A stretch of DNA of 64,000 nt from JAOPZW01 sp963803375. GTDB taxonomy: Bacteria > Actinomycetota > Thermoleophilia > Solirubrobacterales > Solirubrobacteraceae. This document shows positions 34,042-42,854 of this stretch, one piece after another. A program made the position numbers and the translations under genes. Under the pieces are notes generated by a model. It was given only the letters and a program-made list of their open reading frames with translations, was not told the DNA's origin and made no database searches. The first letter of the stretch is position 1, and each line of letters starts with the position of its first letter. The DNA lies in assembly GCA_963803375.1 (NCBI GenBank), contig CAWDMB010000008.1, positions 1-64,000 of the forward strand, in the 5' to 3' direction.

Positions 34042-35238
34042 ATGGCCGACCGCGACGTCGACATCCTCCTCATCGGCGGCGGCATCGCCTCCGCGATCGC
34101 GGCCGCCACGCTCCGCGACGAGGGCTTCGAGGGCACCGTGCTGCTCGTCTCGCGCGAGCTCGACCAGCCCTACCACCGCCCTCCCGTCTCCAAGGGCTAT
34201 CTCCAGGGCCTCGAGTCGCGCTCCGACGCGCTCGTGCACCCCGAGGGCTGGTGGGAGCGAAGCGGCGTCGAGCTCGCGACGCGCACGAGCGTCCTCGGGC
34301 TCGATCCCGCCGCCCGGACGGCCACGCTCTCGACGAGGACGGAGGTCGGCTTCGGGCAGGCCCTCGTGGCCACGGGCGCGACGGTGCGCCGGCTCGCCGT
34401 AGACGGCGCGCAGCTGGAGGGGGTCCACTACCTGCGGACGCTCGGGACGGCCGACGCGCTGCGCGCCGACCTCGAGGAGGTCGACGACGTCGTCTGCGTC
34501 GGCGGCTCGTACATCGCCTCGGAGGTCGCGGCGTCGCTGACCGTGCTCGGCAAGCGCGTCACGGTGCTCATGCAGGAGACGCACACGCTCGAGCGCCACT
34601 TCGGCGGGGTCGCCGGGCTCTGGTTCCGCGAGCTGCTCGAGGAGCACGGCATCGCGGTCGTCGGCCGCGACGAGGTCGCGCGCTTCGAGGGCGACGGGGA
34701 GCGCGTCGCGCGCGTGGTCACCACCGGCGGGCGGACGCTGCCGGCGGGCGCCGTCGTCTGCGGGGTCGGCGCGCTGCCCGACGTCATGCTCGCGCGCAAG
34801 GCCGGCCTCGAGCTCGGCCCGCTCGGCGGGATCCGCTGCGACGCGCGACTGCGCACCAGCGCCCCGGGCGTCTTCGCGGCGGGCGACCCCTGTGAGTTCG
34901 ACAGCGTCCTGCACGGGCGGCCGATGCGCATCGAGCACGAGGACGTCGCCGCCCGCCAGGGCGCCACGGCGGCGCGCAACCTCCTCGGTGCGGACGCGCC
35001 GCACGAGGACGTGCCCTACTTCTTCTCCGACCTCGCCGACTGGGCCGGGATCGAGTACGTCGGGCCGGCGCAGGCCTGGGACGAGGAGCTCGTCCGCGGC
35101 TCGCTCGAGGACGGGCGCTTCGCGGTCTGGTACCTGCACGAGGGCCGCGTCGCCGCGATGCTGTCGGTCAACGGCGGCGGCGACCTCGACCACGCGCGCG
35201 ACCTCGTGCGCAGCGGCGCGCCGCTCGAGGAACGGTGA
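34042..35238 (+). CDS. FAD-dependent ferredoxin/rubredoxin reductase-like oxidoreductase
   Basis: A 398-aa pyridine-nucleotide-disulphide-type flavoprotein. The FAD motif is ILLIGGGIASAIAAATL, the family sequence YHRPPVSKGYL follows, then the NAD(P) site VVCVGGSYIASEVAASL and the second FAD motif GVFAAGDPCEF. The C-terminal reductase domain ends in YLHEGRVAAMLSVN. Such enzymes pass electrons from NAD(P)H to a ferredoxin or rubredoxin for a P450 or dioxygenase; a Rieske ferredoxin and a P450 lie elsewhere in this window, but no linkage is shown. The start at 34042 gives MADRDVDILL; the leader upstream is the divergent protease promoter. Confidence 0.9.
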   Translation: MADRDVDILLIGGGIASAIAAATLRDEGFEGTVLLVSRELDQPYHRPPVSKGYLQGLESRSDALVHPEGWWERSGVELATRTSVLGLDPAARTATLSTRTEVGFGQALVATGATVRRLAVDGAQLEGVHYLRTLGTADALRADLEEVDDVVCVGGSYIASEVAASLTVLGKRVTVLMQETHTLERHFGGVAGLWFRELLEEHGIAVVGRDEVARFEGDGERVARVVTTGGRTLPAGAVVCGVGALPDVMLARKAGLELGPLGGIRCDARLRTSAPGVFAAGDPCEFDSVLHGRPMRIEHEDVAARQGATAARNLLGADAPHEDVPYFFSDLADWAGIEYVGPAQAWDEELVRGSLEDGRFAVWYLHEGRVAAMLSVNGGGDLDHARDLVRSGAPLEER

Positions 35239-35247
35239 TGGCCGCCG

Positions 35248-35433
35248 TCAGGACCCCGGCATCCGGTGCCGGCGCGCGTACTCCTGGTTGTCGGCGCGCT
35301 CGCCGAGCGCCTGCGCGGCCGCGAACGCGATCAGGCCCTGGACGAGGACCGGGAACACGACGAAGAAGATGACGACCAGGCCCAGGGTGGCCGCGACGCT
35401 CGACAACGCGATGACCATGAGGCCGCCGAGCAT
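35248..35433 (-). CDS. Small membrane protein
   Basis: A 61-aa protein with one long or two close membrane helices (MVIALSSVAATLGLVVIFFV and FPVLVQGLIAFAAAQAL) followed by a charged cytoplasmic tail (GERADNQEYARRHRM). No family is recognised. It overlaps nothing, begins with ATG, and its hydrophobic pattern is not what a shadow frame would give. It ends 9 bp after the convergent FAD reductase stop. Confidence 0.6.
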   Translation of the reverse strand: MLGGLMVIALSSVAATLGLVVIFFVVFPVLVQGLIAFAAAQALGERADNQEYARRHRMPGS

Positions 35434-35457
35434 ATCGCTCGGCTCGCGGCGTCGGGC

Positions 35458-35991
35458 TCAGCGGCCGCGCGCCCCGAAGTCCGCGGTCACGGTGGCGGCG
35501 CGGCGCAGGCCGGCCGGGCAGCCGCGGGCGACGCCGACGCCGACGTCGCGCAGGCGGGCGTCGAGGATCGTCTGCCGGTGGGGCGGCGAGCGCATCCAGC
35601 CGCGGACGATCGCCGTCGGCGTCGCCTCCGAGCCGCTGCCCCAGGCGATCGTCTCGCCCACCGCCCAGCTCCGTGCCCCCGCGAGGTAGCCGCTGGCCGC
35701 GATCCGCTGCGCCGGCCCGGCGCCGCCCGGATCCACGTGCGCGAAGAAGCGCCGGGCGACCATGCGCCGCGAGTGCGTCCGCGCCGCCCGGGCGAGCGCA
35801 CGGCTCGTCCGCAGCGGCGCGAGCCCGCGGGCGGTGCGTCGCGCGTCGAGCAGGCAGGCGGTCGCGGCCGTCGCGCGGCCGAGGGTCGCCGCGGTCGGGC
35901 GCTGCCGCGCGCCCGCGCACGCCGCCGCGGGGGCGGGCGATGCGAGCACGACGCACGAGACCGACGCGAGGATGGGCGCGCGCGGGATCAT
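35458..35991 (-). CDS. Secreted CAP-domain protein (YkwD/SCP-like)
   Basis: A 177-aa exported protein. The N-terminus is a signal peptide (IPRAPILASVSCVVLASPAPAAA). The CAP domain follows with LLDARRTARGLAPLRTSRAL, ARTHSRRMVARRFFAHVDP (catalytic-like His), AVGETIAWG (Glu) and GWMRSPPHRQTILDARLRDV (second His), matching the bacterial cysteine-rich-secretory-like fold. Function in bacteria is unsettled; wall or sporulation roles have been proposed. Only about 80 bp separates it from the divergent Rrf2 regulator. Confidence 0.88.
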   Translation of the reverse strand: MIPRAPILASVSCVVLASPAPAAACAGARQRPTAATLGRATAATACLLDARRTARGLAPLRTSRALARAARTHSRRMVARRFFAHVDPGGAGPAQRIAASGYLAGARSWAVGETIAWGSGSEATPTAIVRGWMRSPPHRQTILDARLRDVGVGVARGCPAGLRRAATVTADFGARGR

Positions 35992-36071
35992 GGCCGCACG
36001 ACTAGCAGAGGCCGACGGCGCGCGCCAGCGCGCCGCCCGGGAACTCCGACCCCGCTGGTAGGATTGGGGCC

Positions 36072-36536
36072 ATGATCTTCACGACGAAGGCGGAGTACGG
36101 CGTGCGGCTGCTCGTCGAGCTCGGCCGGCAGGGGACCGATCACCCGGTGTCGCTCAAGGCGATCTCCGCGGCCGAGGCCCTGCCGCTCGCCTACCTCGAG
36201 CGCATCGTCGCGCTCCTCAAGAAGGCCGGGCTCGTCGAGAGCACGCGCGGCGCGCACGGCGGCTACCGCCTCGTGCGCGAGCCGGAGTCCATCCACATGG
36301 ACGAGGTCGTGCTCGCGCTCGAGGGCGCGGTCGCGCCGATGAGCTGCTTCGTCGACGACTCCGAAGAGGGCCGCGTGCTCTGCTCGCACATCGCCGACTC
36401 GGGCCACGCCTGCGCCACGAAGCTCCTGTGGACGCGCGTGCAGGGCGGCGTCATCAAGGCGCTGGCCAACACGACGCTCGCCGAGCTCGTCGCCTTCTCC
36501 GAGCGCGAGGCGCCGCCTTCAGCCGTGGCCGTCTGA
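36072..36536 (+). CDS. Rrf2-family regulator of the SUF genes (IscR/SufR-like)
   Basis: A 154-aa transcription factor. The N-terminal winged helix (FTTKAEYGVRLLVELGR through GLVESTRGAHGGYRL) is followed by three cysteines at residues 92, 104 and 114, placed to bind an Fe-S cluster as in IscR. It heads the sufC-S-U operon with a 27-bp gap, so sensing of cluster status to control SUF expression is the obvious role. A -10-like TAGGAT at 36059-36064 sits only 7 bp before the ATG, so the mRNA may be leaderless. Confidence 0.92.
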   Translation: MIFTTKAEYGVRLLVELGRQGTDHPVSLKAISAAEALPLAYLERIVALLKKAGLVESTRGAHGGYRLVREPESIHMDEVVLALEGAVAPMSCFVDDSEEGRVLCSHIADSGHACATKLLWTRVQGGVIKALANTTLAELVAFSEREAPPSAVAV

Positions 36537-36562
36537 CGATCCTCCCCCGAACCCGAAAGCGC

Positions 36563-37330
36563 ATGGCCGATCTCGAGATCCACAACCTTCACGTCCGCGC
36601 CGGCGACAAGCCGATCCTCCGCGGGCTCGACCTCAGCGTCTCCAGGGGCGAGGTCCATGCCCTCATGGGCCCCAACGGCTCGGGCAAGTCGACGCTGGCC
36701 AACGTCATCATGGGCCAGCCGAACCTCGAGCTGACGGCCGGCCGGATCGTCTTCAAGGGCGAGGACATCACCGAGGCCGACCCGGACGAGCGCGCGCGCC
36801 TCGGCCTCTTCATGGCCTTCCAGTACCCCGTCGCCATCCCGGGAGTGACGATCTCGAAGTACCTGCGGATGGTCATGAACGCCCATCGCGAGGCGCGTGG
36901 CGAGGACGAGGTCTCGCTGCGCGATTTCCGCAAGCTCGTCGAGGGCGCCATGGAGCTCATGGACGTCCCGCGCGACTTCGCCTCGCGCTATCTCAACGAG
37001 GGCTTCTCGGGCGGCGAGAAGAAGCGCATGGAGATCCTCCAGCTCGCGCTCCAGCGTCCCGAGATCGCCGTCCTCGACGAGACCGACTCCGGCCTGGACA
37101 TCGACGCGCTCAACGTCGTCGCCCACGGCGTCAACACCGTCTCGCAGGGCAGCGACATGGGCGTCTTCATCATCACCCACTACCAGCGGATCCTGCACCT
37201 CGTGCAGCCCACGCGCGTCTCGATCATGTTCGACGGGCGGATCGTCAAGGAGGGCGGCCCCGAGCTCGTCGAGCAGCTCGAGCGCGAGGGCTACGGCTGG
37301 GTCCGCGAGGAGGCCGAGGCCGCCGCGTAG
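36563..37330 (+). CDS. sufC: SufC, ATPase of the Fe-S scaffold complex
   Basis: A 255-aa ABC-type ATPase that drives the SufBCD scaffold. Walker A is GPNGSGKST (residues 36-44), the ABC signature is FSGGEKKR (148-155) and Walker B is IAVLDETDSGLD (168-179), which is the SufC-specific form. Q-loop MAFQYP is also present. Length is normal. It lies first among the SUF enzymes here, unlike the more common B-D-C-S-U order, and its partners SufB and SufD are over 4 kb downstream. The sufS ATG follows after one base (TAGCATGG). Confidence 0.97.
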   Translation: MADLEIHNLHVRAGDKPILRGLDLSVSRGEVHALMGPNGSGKSTLANVIMGQPNLELTAGRIVFKGEDITEADPDERARLGLFMAFQYPVAIPGVTISKYLRMVMNAHREARGEDEVSLRDFRKLVEGAMELMDVPRDFASRYLNEGFSGGEKKRMEILQLALQRPEIAVLDETDSGLDIDALNVVAHGVNTVSQGSDMGVFIITHYQRILHLVQPTRVSIMFDGRIVKEGGPELVEQLEREGYGWVREEAEAAA

Positions 37331-37331
37331 C

Positions 37332-38552
37332 ATGGGCGCCCTCGCCGACACCGCGCTCGCGCACGAGTTCCCCTCGCTCGACCGCGAGGGGCTCGTCTAC
37401 CTCGACGCCGCCGCCACGTCGCAGACGCCGCGGGCCGTGCTCGCCGCGATGGACGACTACTACGCCCATCACCGGGCGAGCGTGCACCGCGGCGTCTACC
37501 CGCTGGCCGCGGAGGCCACGGACCTCTTCGAGGGCGCCCGCGAGCGCGTCGCGGCGTTCGTCGGCTGGCCCGCCCGCGACACGATCCTCACCCGCAACGC
37601 GACCGAGGCGCTGAACCTCGTCGCCTCCTCGTGGGGCGGGGCGAGCCTCGGCCCGGGCGACCGCGTGGTCGTCACGGAGATGGAGCACCACTCCAACCTC
37701 GTGCCCTGGCAGCTCGCGTGCGAGCGCGCCGGCGCGACCTTCGACTGGATCGGGATCGACGACGACGGGCGCCTGCGCCTCGACGAGCTCGAGGCCAAGC
37801 TCGCCGGCGGCGACGTCAAGGTGGTGGCGGTCGCGCACGTCTCGAACGTGCTCGGCACGATCAACCCGGTCGAGGAGATCGTCCGCCGCGCGCGGGAGGG
37901 GGGCGCGATCACGGTCGTCGACGGCTCGCAGGCCGTGCCCCAGCTCCCCGTCGACCTCTCGGCGATCGACGCCGACTTCTACGCCTGGACGGGCCACAAG
38001 GCCTACGGGCCGACCGGCGTGGGCGTCCTGCACGGGCGCCGTCAGCTGCTCGAGGCGATGCCGCCGTTCCTCGGCGGGGGCCACATGATCGCCTCGGTGA
38101 CGCTCGACGAGGGCTCGCGCTGGGCCGAGCCGCCCGCGAAGTTCGAGGCCGGCACGGCCGCGATCGCGGAGGGCATCGGGCTCGGCGCCGCCGCGGACTT
38201 CCTCTCCGGCATCGGCATGGAGCACGTCCGCGCACACGAGGCCGACCTCGTCGCCCACGCGCTCGAGCGCCTCGGCGCCGAGGACGACGTGACGCTCTTC
38301 GGGCCCCCCGAGGCCGGGGCCCGCGGCGCCGTCGTCTCCTTCGCCCTGGCGGGCGTGCACCCCCACGACGTCGCCGAGATCCTCGGCCGTCAGGGCGTCT
38401 GCGTCCGCGCCGGTCATCACTGCGCCCAGCCGCTCATGCGCCGCCTCGGCGTAGGGGCGACCTCGCGCGCGTCGTTCGCGATCCACAACAGCCGCGAGGA
38501 CGTCGACCGCCTCGTCGAGGGCCTCGCCGGCGTCCGCGAGGTGTTCGCGTAG
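37332..38552 (+). CDS. sufS: SufS, cysteine desulfurase
   Basis: A 406-aa PLP enzyme of class V fold that takes sulfur from cysteine as an enzyme persulfide. The PLP lysine is Lys223 in WTGHKAYGPTG. The sulfur-carrying cysteine is Cys364 in RAGHHCAQP, which is the group II (SufS/CsdA) motif. MEHHSNLVPWQ and AHVSNVLGTINPV are also diagnostic. Its last base is the first base of sufU (TAGTG), so translation is coupled and the persulfide is expected to go to SufU. Confidence 0.97.
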   Translation: MGALADTALAHEFPSLDREGLVYLDAAATSQTPRAVLAAMDDYYAHHRASVHRGVYPLAAEATDLFEGARERVAAFVGWPARDTILTRNATEALNLVASSWGGASLGPGDRVVVTEMEHHSNLVPWQLACERAGATFDWIGIDDDGRLRLDELEAKLAGGDVKVVAVAHVSNVLGTINPVEEIVRRAREGGAITVVDGSQAVPQLPVDLSAIDADFYAWTGHKAYGPTGVGVLHGRRQLLEAMPPFLGGGHMIASVTLDEGSRWAEPPAKFEAGTAAIAEGIGLGAAADFLSGIGMEHVRAHEADLVAHALERLGAEDDVTLFGPPEAGARGAVVSFALAGVHPHDVAEILGRQGVCVRAGHHCAQPLMRRLGVGATSRASFAIHNSREDVDRLVEGLAGVREVFA

Positions 38553-38956
38553 TGGACGACCTCTACCGCGAGGAGATCCTCAGCCACTACAAGCGCCCCC
38601 ACAACTGGGGGCCGATGGAGGCGCCCGACCTCGAGTTCGAGGACTCCAACCCGCTCTGCGGCGACGAGCTGAAGGTCATGCTGCGCGTCCGCGACGACGG
38701 CACGGTCGACGACGTGCGCTTCGAGGGCCACGGCTGCGCGATCTCGCAGGCCGCGGCGTCGATGGCCTCCGACGAGGTCAAGGGCATGAAGGTCGACGAG
38801 CTGCTGCGGCTGGAGCGCTCGTTCGTCCTCGACCTCCTGGGGATCGACATCTCCGCGACGCGCATGAAGTGCGCGCTGCTCTCGCTCAAGGTCCTCAAGA
38901 GCGCGGGCCTCGGCGGCGCGGTCGACTGGGAACCCGAGGTCGAAGCCCGCCGCTAG
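38552..38956 (+). CDS. sufU: SufU, zinc-dependent sulfur acceptor
   Basis: A 134-aa protein that takes persulfide sulfur from SufS. Three conserved cysteines are seen: Cys36 in NPLCGDE, Cys62 in GHGCAIS and Cys107 in RMKCALL, with Asp38 as the fourth likely zinc ligand. The EEILSHYKRPHNWG start is typical. The GTG start shares a base with the sufS stop. It lacks the cluster-specific features of IscU, and replaces SufE in Gram-positive SUF systems. A 70-bp gap then leads to an unrelated gene. Confidence 0.95.
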   Translation: MDDLYREEILSHYKRPHNWGPMEAPDLEFEDSNPLCGDELKVMLRVRDDGTVDDVRFEGHGCAISQAAASMASDEVKGMKVDELLRLERSFVLDLLGIDISATRMKCALLSLKVLKSAGLGGAVDWEPEVEARR

Positions 38957-39026
38957 AGGCGGCTCACGGACGTCCAGCCGAGGCTCCAGGGGGGCGAACC
39001 CGCGCGAGTGCTGACTAAGGCGTCAT

Positions 39027-39896
39027 ATGGACGCCTTTTCCAGCACTCGGCTCATCGAGGCGCAGCACGGTGTGGTGACGCGCGCCCAGCTGCTCGAGCT
39101 CGGGTTGTCGCCGACGGCGGTCAAGAGCCGCGTGCGCCGGGGCTCACTGCGCCGCCTGCACGCGGGGATCTACGCCGTCGCGCACACCGCGCTGCGCGAC
39201 GAGGGGCGCTGGCTCGCGGCGGTGCTCGCCTGCGGTGAGGGCGCGGTGCTGAGCCACGGCTCGGCGGCGCGGCTGTGGCGGATGTCGTCGGTGCCGGCCG
39301 AGCCCGCCGTCCACGTCACGGTCCGGGGCGCCGAGCGCCGGCGCCCCGGAATCGTCGTCCACCGCAGCGCCCTCACCCGCGCGGACGTCACCGTGCAGCG
39401 CGGCGTCCCGGTCACGACGCCGGCCCGCACGCTCGTCGACGTTGCGGCGGTCGTGCCGTACGCGACGCTGCGCGTGATCGCCGACCACGGCGTGCGGCTC
39501 GACGCCGGAGCCGTGCGCCGGGCGGCGGCCCGCGCCGCGAACCGCCGCGGACGGGCCGGGCTGGCGCGCCTCCTCGGCGACGACGGCGCCGAGCTGCGGA
39601 CACGCTCCGGCCTCGAGCGGCGGCTGCGGCTCCTCGCGCGCGACGCCGGCCTCGACGCGCCACTGGTCAACCACCGCGTCCTCGGGCGCGAGCGCGACTT
39701 CGCGTGGCCGTCGGCGCGGCTGGTCGTCGAGGTCGACGGCCACGCCTTCCACGCCGCGCGCGGCGCGCGGGAGGTCGATCACGCTCGCGACGCCGAGCTG
39801 CAGCTCGCCGGCTGGCGGGTGTTGCGGTTCACCGCTGCGGACGTGTTCGGCGCTCCGACGACCATCGCCGCCCGGCTGTGCCGAGCCGTCGCGTAG
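39027..39896 (+). CDS. AbiEi-antitoxin-like N-terminus plus DUF559 nuclease-like domain
   Basis: A 289-aa protein. The N-terminal part (residues about 5-55: STRLIEAQHGVVTRAQLLEL, SPTAVKSRVRRGSLRRLHAG) is the winged-helix of the type IV AbiEi antitoxin family. The C-terminal part (about 200-285: DFAWPSARLVVEVDGHAFHA, ARDAELQLAGWRVLRFTAAD) is the DUF559 endonuclease-like fold with an E-x-D pattern. This pairing is common in actinobacteria as a solo gene with no AbiEii toxin; none is found here either. It sits in the middle of the SUF locus. Function is unknown. Confidence 0.85.
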   Translation: MDAFSSTRLIEAQHGVVTRAQLLELGLSPTAVKSRVRRGSLRRLHAGIYAVAHTALRDEGRWLAAVLACGEGAVLSHGSAARLWRMSSVPAEPAVHVTVRGAERRRPGIVVHRSALTRADVTVQRGVPVTTPARTLVDVAAVVPYATLRVIADHGVRLDAGAVRRAAARAANRRGRAGLARLLGDDGAELRTRSGLERRLRLLARDAGLDAPLVNHRVLGRERDFAWPSARLVVEVDGHAFHAARGAREVDHARDAELQLAGWRVLRFTAADVFGAPTTIAARLCRAVA

Positions 39897-39906
39897 GCTC
39901 CGCGGC

Positions 39907-40872
39907 GTGCTCGCCGTCACCGCGACCCGCCTCAGCGCCGACGACCCGCTCGCCGCGCTCGAGGTCGGCGAGCGGCCGGAGCCCGACGTTCCCGACGGCT
40001 GGACGGTCGTCGACGTGCGCGCCGCGGCGCTGAACCACCACGACCTCTGGTCGCTGCGCGGCGTCGGGCTGCGCGAACAGCAGCTGCCCATGATCCTCGG
40101 CTGCGACGCGGCCGGCGTCGACGCCGAGGGCCGCGACGTCGTCGTGCACGCCGTCCTCTCCGATCCGGACTGGCGCGCGGACGAGACGCTGGACCCGAAG
40201 CGCTCACTGCTGTCCGAGCGTCATCCGGGCACGTTCGCGCAGCGCGTCGCCGTGCCGCGGCGCAACCTCGTGGCCAAGCCGGCCGAGCTCTCCTTCGAGG
40301 AGGCGGCGTGCCTGCCGACGGCTTGGCTGACGGCCTACCGCATGCTCTTCACGCGCGGCCGGGTGCCGCCCGGCTCGACGGTCCTGGTCCAGGGCGCCGG
40401 CGGCGGCGTGGCCACCGCGGCGATCGCGCTCGCGAGCTGCGCCGGGATCCGCGTCTGGGTCACGAGCCGATCGGAGGCCAAGCGCTCGCGCGCGGTCGAG
40501 CTCGGCGCGGACGCCGCCTTCGAGCCGGGCGCTCGGCTGCCCGAGCGCGTCGACGCCGTGCTCGAGACGGTCGGCGAGGCGACGTGGAGCCACTCGGTCA
40601 GGTCGCTGCGCCCGGGCGGCACGATCGTCGTCTCCGGCGCGACCTCCGGGCCGGGGCCGGCCGCCGACCTCGCGCGTATCTTCTTCCTCCAGCTCGCGGT
40701 GGTCGGCTCGACGATGGGCACCCGCGACGAGCTCGAGCGGCTTCTGCGCCTGCTCGTCGACACCGGCGTGCGCCCGGTGATCGACCAGACGATGCCGCTG
40801 GGCGACGCGCGGGCGGGCTTCGCGGCGATGGCGCAGGGCGAGGCGTTCGGGAAGATCGTCTTCACGGCCTGA
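39907..40872 (+). CDS. MDR-family zinc-binding dehydrogenase/quinone oxidoreductase
   Basis: A 321-aa medium-chain reductase. The catalytic lobe has ALNHHDLWSLRGVG and PMILGCDAAGVD; the nucleotide site is VLVQGAGGGVATAAIALA. No four-cysteine zinc lobe is present. ETVGEATWSHSVRSLRPGG is typical of the quinone-reductase/crotonyl-like group. Substrate unknown. The GTG start at 39907 lies 10 bp after the DUF559 gene, so they may share a transcript. It separates sufCSU from the sufBD block. Confidence 0.88.
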   Translation: MLAVTATRLSADDPLAALEVGERPEPDVPDGWTVVDVRAAALNHHDLWSLRGVGLREQQLPMILGCDAAGVDAEGRDVVVHAVLSDPDWRADETLDPKRSLLSERHPGTFAQRVAVPRRNLVAKPAELSFEEAACLPTAWLTAYRMLFTRGRVPPGSTVLVQGAGGGVATAAIALASCAGIRVWVTSRSEAKRSRAVELGADAAFEPGARLPERVDAVLETVGEATWSHSVRSLRPGGTIVVSGATSGPGPAADLARIFFLQLAVVGSTMGTRDELERLLRLLVDTGVRPVIDQTMPLGDARAGFAAMAQGEAFGKIVFTA

Positions 40873-41034
40873 GCGCGGGGCATCCGGCCGCGCCGCCTTG
40901 ACAGCGCGATGCCCCGTGAACCACCGTCGCCCGGTGGCTCTCGTGGGATCGATCTGGGCGCGGGTGTAGGAGCGCGATGTCCACCCCCGGATCCCGGCAC
41001 GCCTCCACCGCGACCGCTGCCCGGCGCGCGCGGG

Positions 41035-41070
41035 CTGAGACCGCACGTCGGGACCGGTACAATTCATACC
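41035..41070 (+). promoter_or_regulatory. Promoter and palindromic site before Rieske-sufB-sufD
   Basis: CTGAGA (41035-41040) and TACAAT (41058-41063) are spaced 17 bp and form a plausible sigma-70-type promoter. The -10 lies inside an imperfect palindrome GGTACAATTCATACC (41056-41070). A regulator bound there would block the promoter; the Rrf2 protein of the locus is the natural candidate, but no such site was seen before its own gene. Confidence 0.45.
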
Positions 41071-41100
41071 GTCCGAGACGGATTTCGTACCTCCTCACAC

Positions 41101-41421
41101 ATGGCCACCGAGCTCATCGACATCTGCCCGCTCTCCGAGCTGCCACCCGGCACCCGGCGCATCGTGGAGTGGGAGGACCTCGAGATCGGCGTCTTCAACT
41201 GCGCCGGCGAGCTCCTCGCCATCGAGGACCGCTGCTCGCACGACAACGGACCGCTGGCCGAGGGCGACTTCGACCAGGCCACCTGCACGGTCGAGTGCCC
41301 ACGGCACGGCTCGGCCTTCGACCTGCGCACGGGGAAGCCGCGCACGCTGCCGGCCTACGTCCCCGTCGACACCTTCGACGTCCTCGTCGAGGACGACATG
41401 ATCCGACTCGAGGTTGAATGA
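41101..41421 (+). CDS. Rieske-type ferredoxin in the SUF operon
   Basis: A 106-aa soluble Rieske [2Fe-2S] protein. Cluster ligands are Cys45 and His47 (DRCSHD) and Cys66 and His69 (ECPRHGSAFD). It resembles non-haem ferredoxins of dioxygenases, and such proteins occur in actinobacterial SUF operons, probably to give electrons for cluster assembly. Its stop overlaps the sufB start (ATGA). The start at 41101 is 38 bp after a candidate -10. Confidence 0.93.
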   Translation: MATELIDICPLSELPPGTRRIVEWEDLEIGVFNCAGELLAIEDRCSHDNGPLAEGDFDQATCTVECPRHGSAFDLRTGKPRTLPAYVPVDTFDVLVEDDMIRLEVE

Positions 41422-42854
41422 CCATGGCCACGCCTGAGATCACCGAGAACGCCGCCCTCGCGGGCATCAACGCCGACTACACCGAGCGCTACGGCTTCCA
41501 CGACGCCGAGAACTACCTCTACAAGGCGCCCAAGGGCCTCACGCGCGAGCTCGTCGAGAGGATCTCGGAGTTCAAGAGCGAGCCGCAGTGGATGCGCGAC
41601 TTCCGCCTCAAGGCGCTCGAGCACTTCCTCGCGCGCCCGATGCCGACGTGGGGCTCGCCGTTCCTCTCCCAGGTCGACTTCGACGACATCCACTACTTCG
41701 TCCGCGCCTCCGAGCGCGCCGAGCGCTCGTGGGACGACGTCCCCGACGACGTCAAGAAGACGTTCGACCGCCTCGGCATCCCCGAGGCCGAGCGTCAGTT
41801 CCTGGCCGGCGTCGGCGCCCAGTACGAGTCCGAGGTCGTCTATCACCAGGTCCGAAAGGACCTCGAGGAGCAGGGCGTCGTCTTCATGGACATGGACTCC
41901 GGGCTGCGCGAGCACGAGGAGCTCGTGCGCGAGCACTTCGCGACGATCATCCCGCCCAACGACAACAAGCTCGCCGCGCTCAACAGCGCCGTGTGGTCGG
42001 GCGGCTCGTTCGTCTACGTCCCGCCGGGCGTCCACGTAGAGATGCCGCTGCAGGCCTACTTCCGCATCAACACCGAGAACATGGGCCAGTTCGAGCGGAC
42101 GCTGATCATCGCCGACGAGGGCTCCTACGTGCACTACGTCGAGGGCTGCACCGCCCCGACGTACTCGAGCGACTCGCTGCACTCCGCAGTCGTCGAGCTG
42201 ATCGCCAAGCCGGGCGCGCGGATCCGCTACACGACCGTGCAGAACTGGTCGAACAACGTCTTCAACCTCGTGACAAAGCGCGCCGTCGCCAAGACCGACG
42301 CGACCGTCGAGTGGGTCGACTGCAACCTCGGCTCGAAGCTGACGATGAAGTACCCGTCGGTCTACCTCATGGGCGAGCGCGCCCACGGCGAGATCCTCTC
42401 GATCGCCTTCGCCGGCAACGGCCAGCACCAGGACGCGGGCGGCAAGATCATCCACGCCGCGCCGAACACGACGTCGAACATCTTCGCCAAGTCGATCTCC
42501 AAGGACGGCGGACGCTCGTCCTACCGCGGGCTGCTCGAGGTCGCCAAGGGCGCGCACGGCGCGAAGTCCAAGGTCGTCTGCGACGCGCTCCTGCTCGACG
42601 AGGACAGCCGCTCGGACACCTACCCGACGATCCGCATCGGCGAGGACGACGTCGACGTCGGTCACGAGGCCACGGTCTCGAAGGTCGGCGAGGAGCAGCT
42701 CTTCTACCTCATGGCCCACGGCCTGGCCGAGGACGAGGCCTCCAAGCTCATCGTCAACGGGTTCATCGAGCCGATCGTCAAGGAGCTCCCGATGGAGTAC
42801 GCGGTCGAGATGAACCGGCTGATCGAGCTGCAGATGGAAGGCTCGATCGGCTGA
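41418..42854 (+). CDS. sufB: SufB, Fe-S scaffold subunit
   Basis: A 478-aa scaffold on which clusters are built together with SufC and SufD. Landmarks: ENYLYKAPKGL near the start, FVYVPPGVHVEMPLQAYFRI, EGSYVHYVEGCTAPTYSSDS (the cysteine and its context are conserved), VQNWSNNVFNLVTKRAVA and EATVSKVGEEQLFYLMAHGL near the end. Start: ATG at 41418 overlaps the ferredoxin stop; a second ATG at 41424 is equally possible. Its TGA overlaps the sufD ATG. The protein is full length. Confidence 0.97.
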   Translation: MTMATPEITENAALAGINADYTERYGFHDAENYLYKAPKGLTRELVERISEFKSEPQWMRDFRLKALEHFLARPMPTWGSPFLSQVDFDDIHYFVRASERAERSWDDVPDDVKKTFDRLGIPEAERQFLAGVGAQYESEVVYHQVRKDLEEQGVVFMDMDSGLREHEELVREHFATIIPPNDNKLAALNSAVWSGGSFVYVPPGVHVEMPLQAYFRINTENMGQFERTLIIADEGSYVHYVEGCTAPTYSSDSLHSAVVELIAKPGARIRYTTVQNWSNNVFNLVTKRAVAKTDATVEWVDCNLGSKLTMKYPSVYLMGERAHGEILSIAFAGNGQHQDAGGKIIHAAPNTTSNIFAKSISKDGGRSSYRGLLEVAKGAHGAKSKVVCDALLLDEDSRSDTYPTIRIGEDDVDVGHEATVSKVGEEQLFYLMAHGLAEDEASKLIVNGFIEPIVKELPMEYAVEMNRLIELQMEGSIG

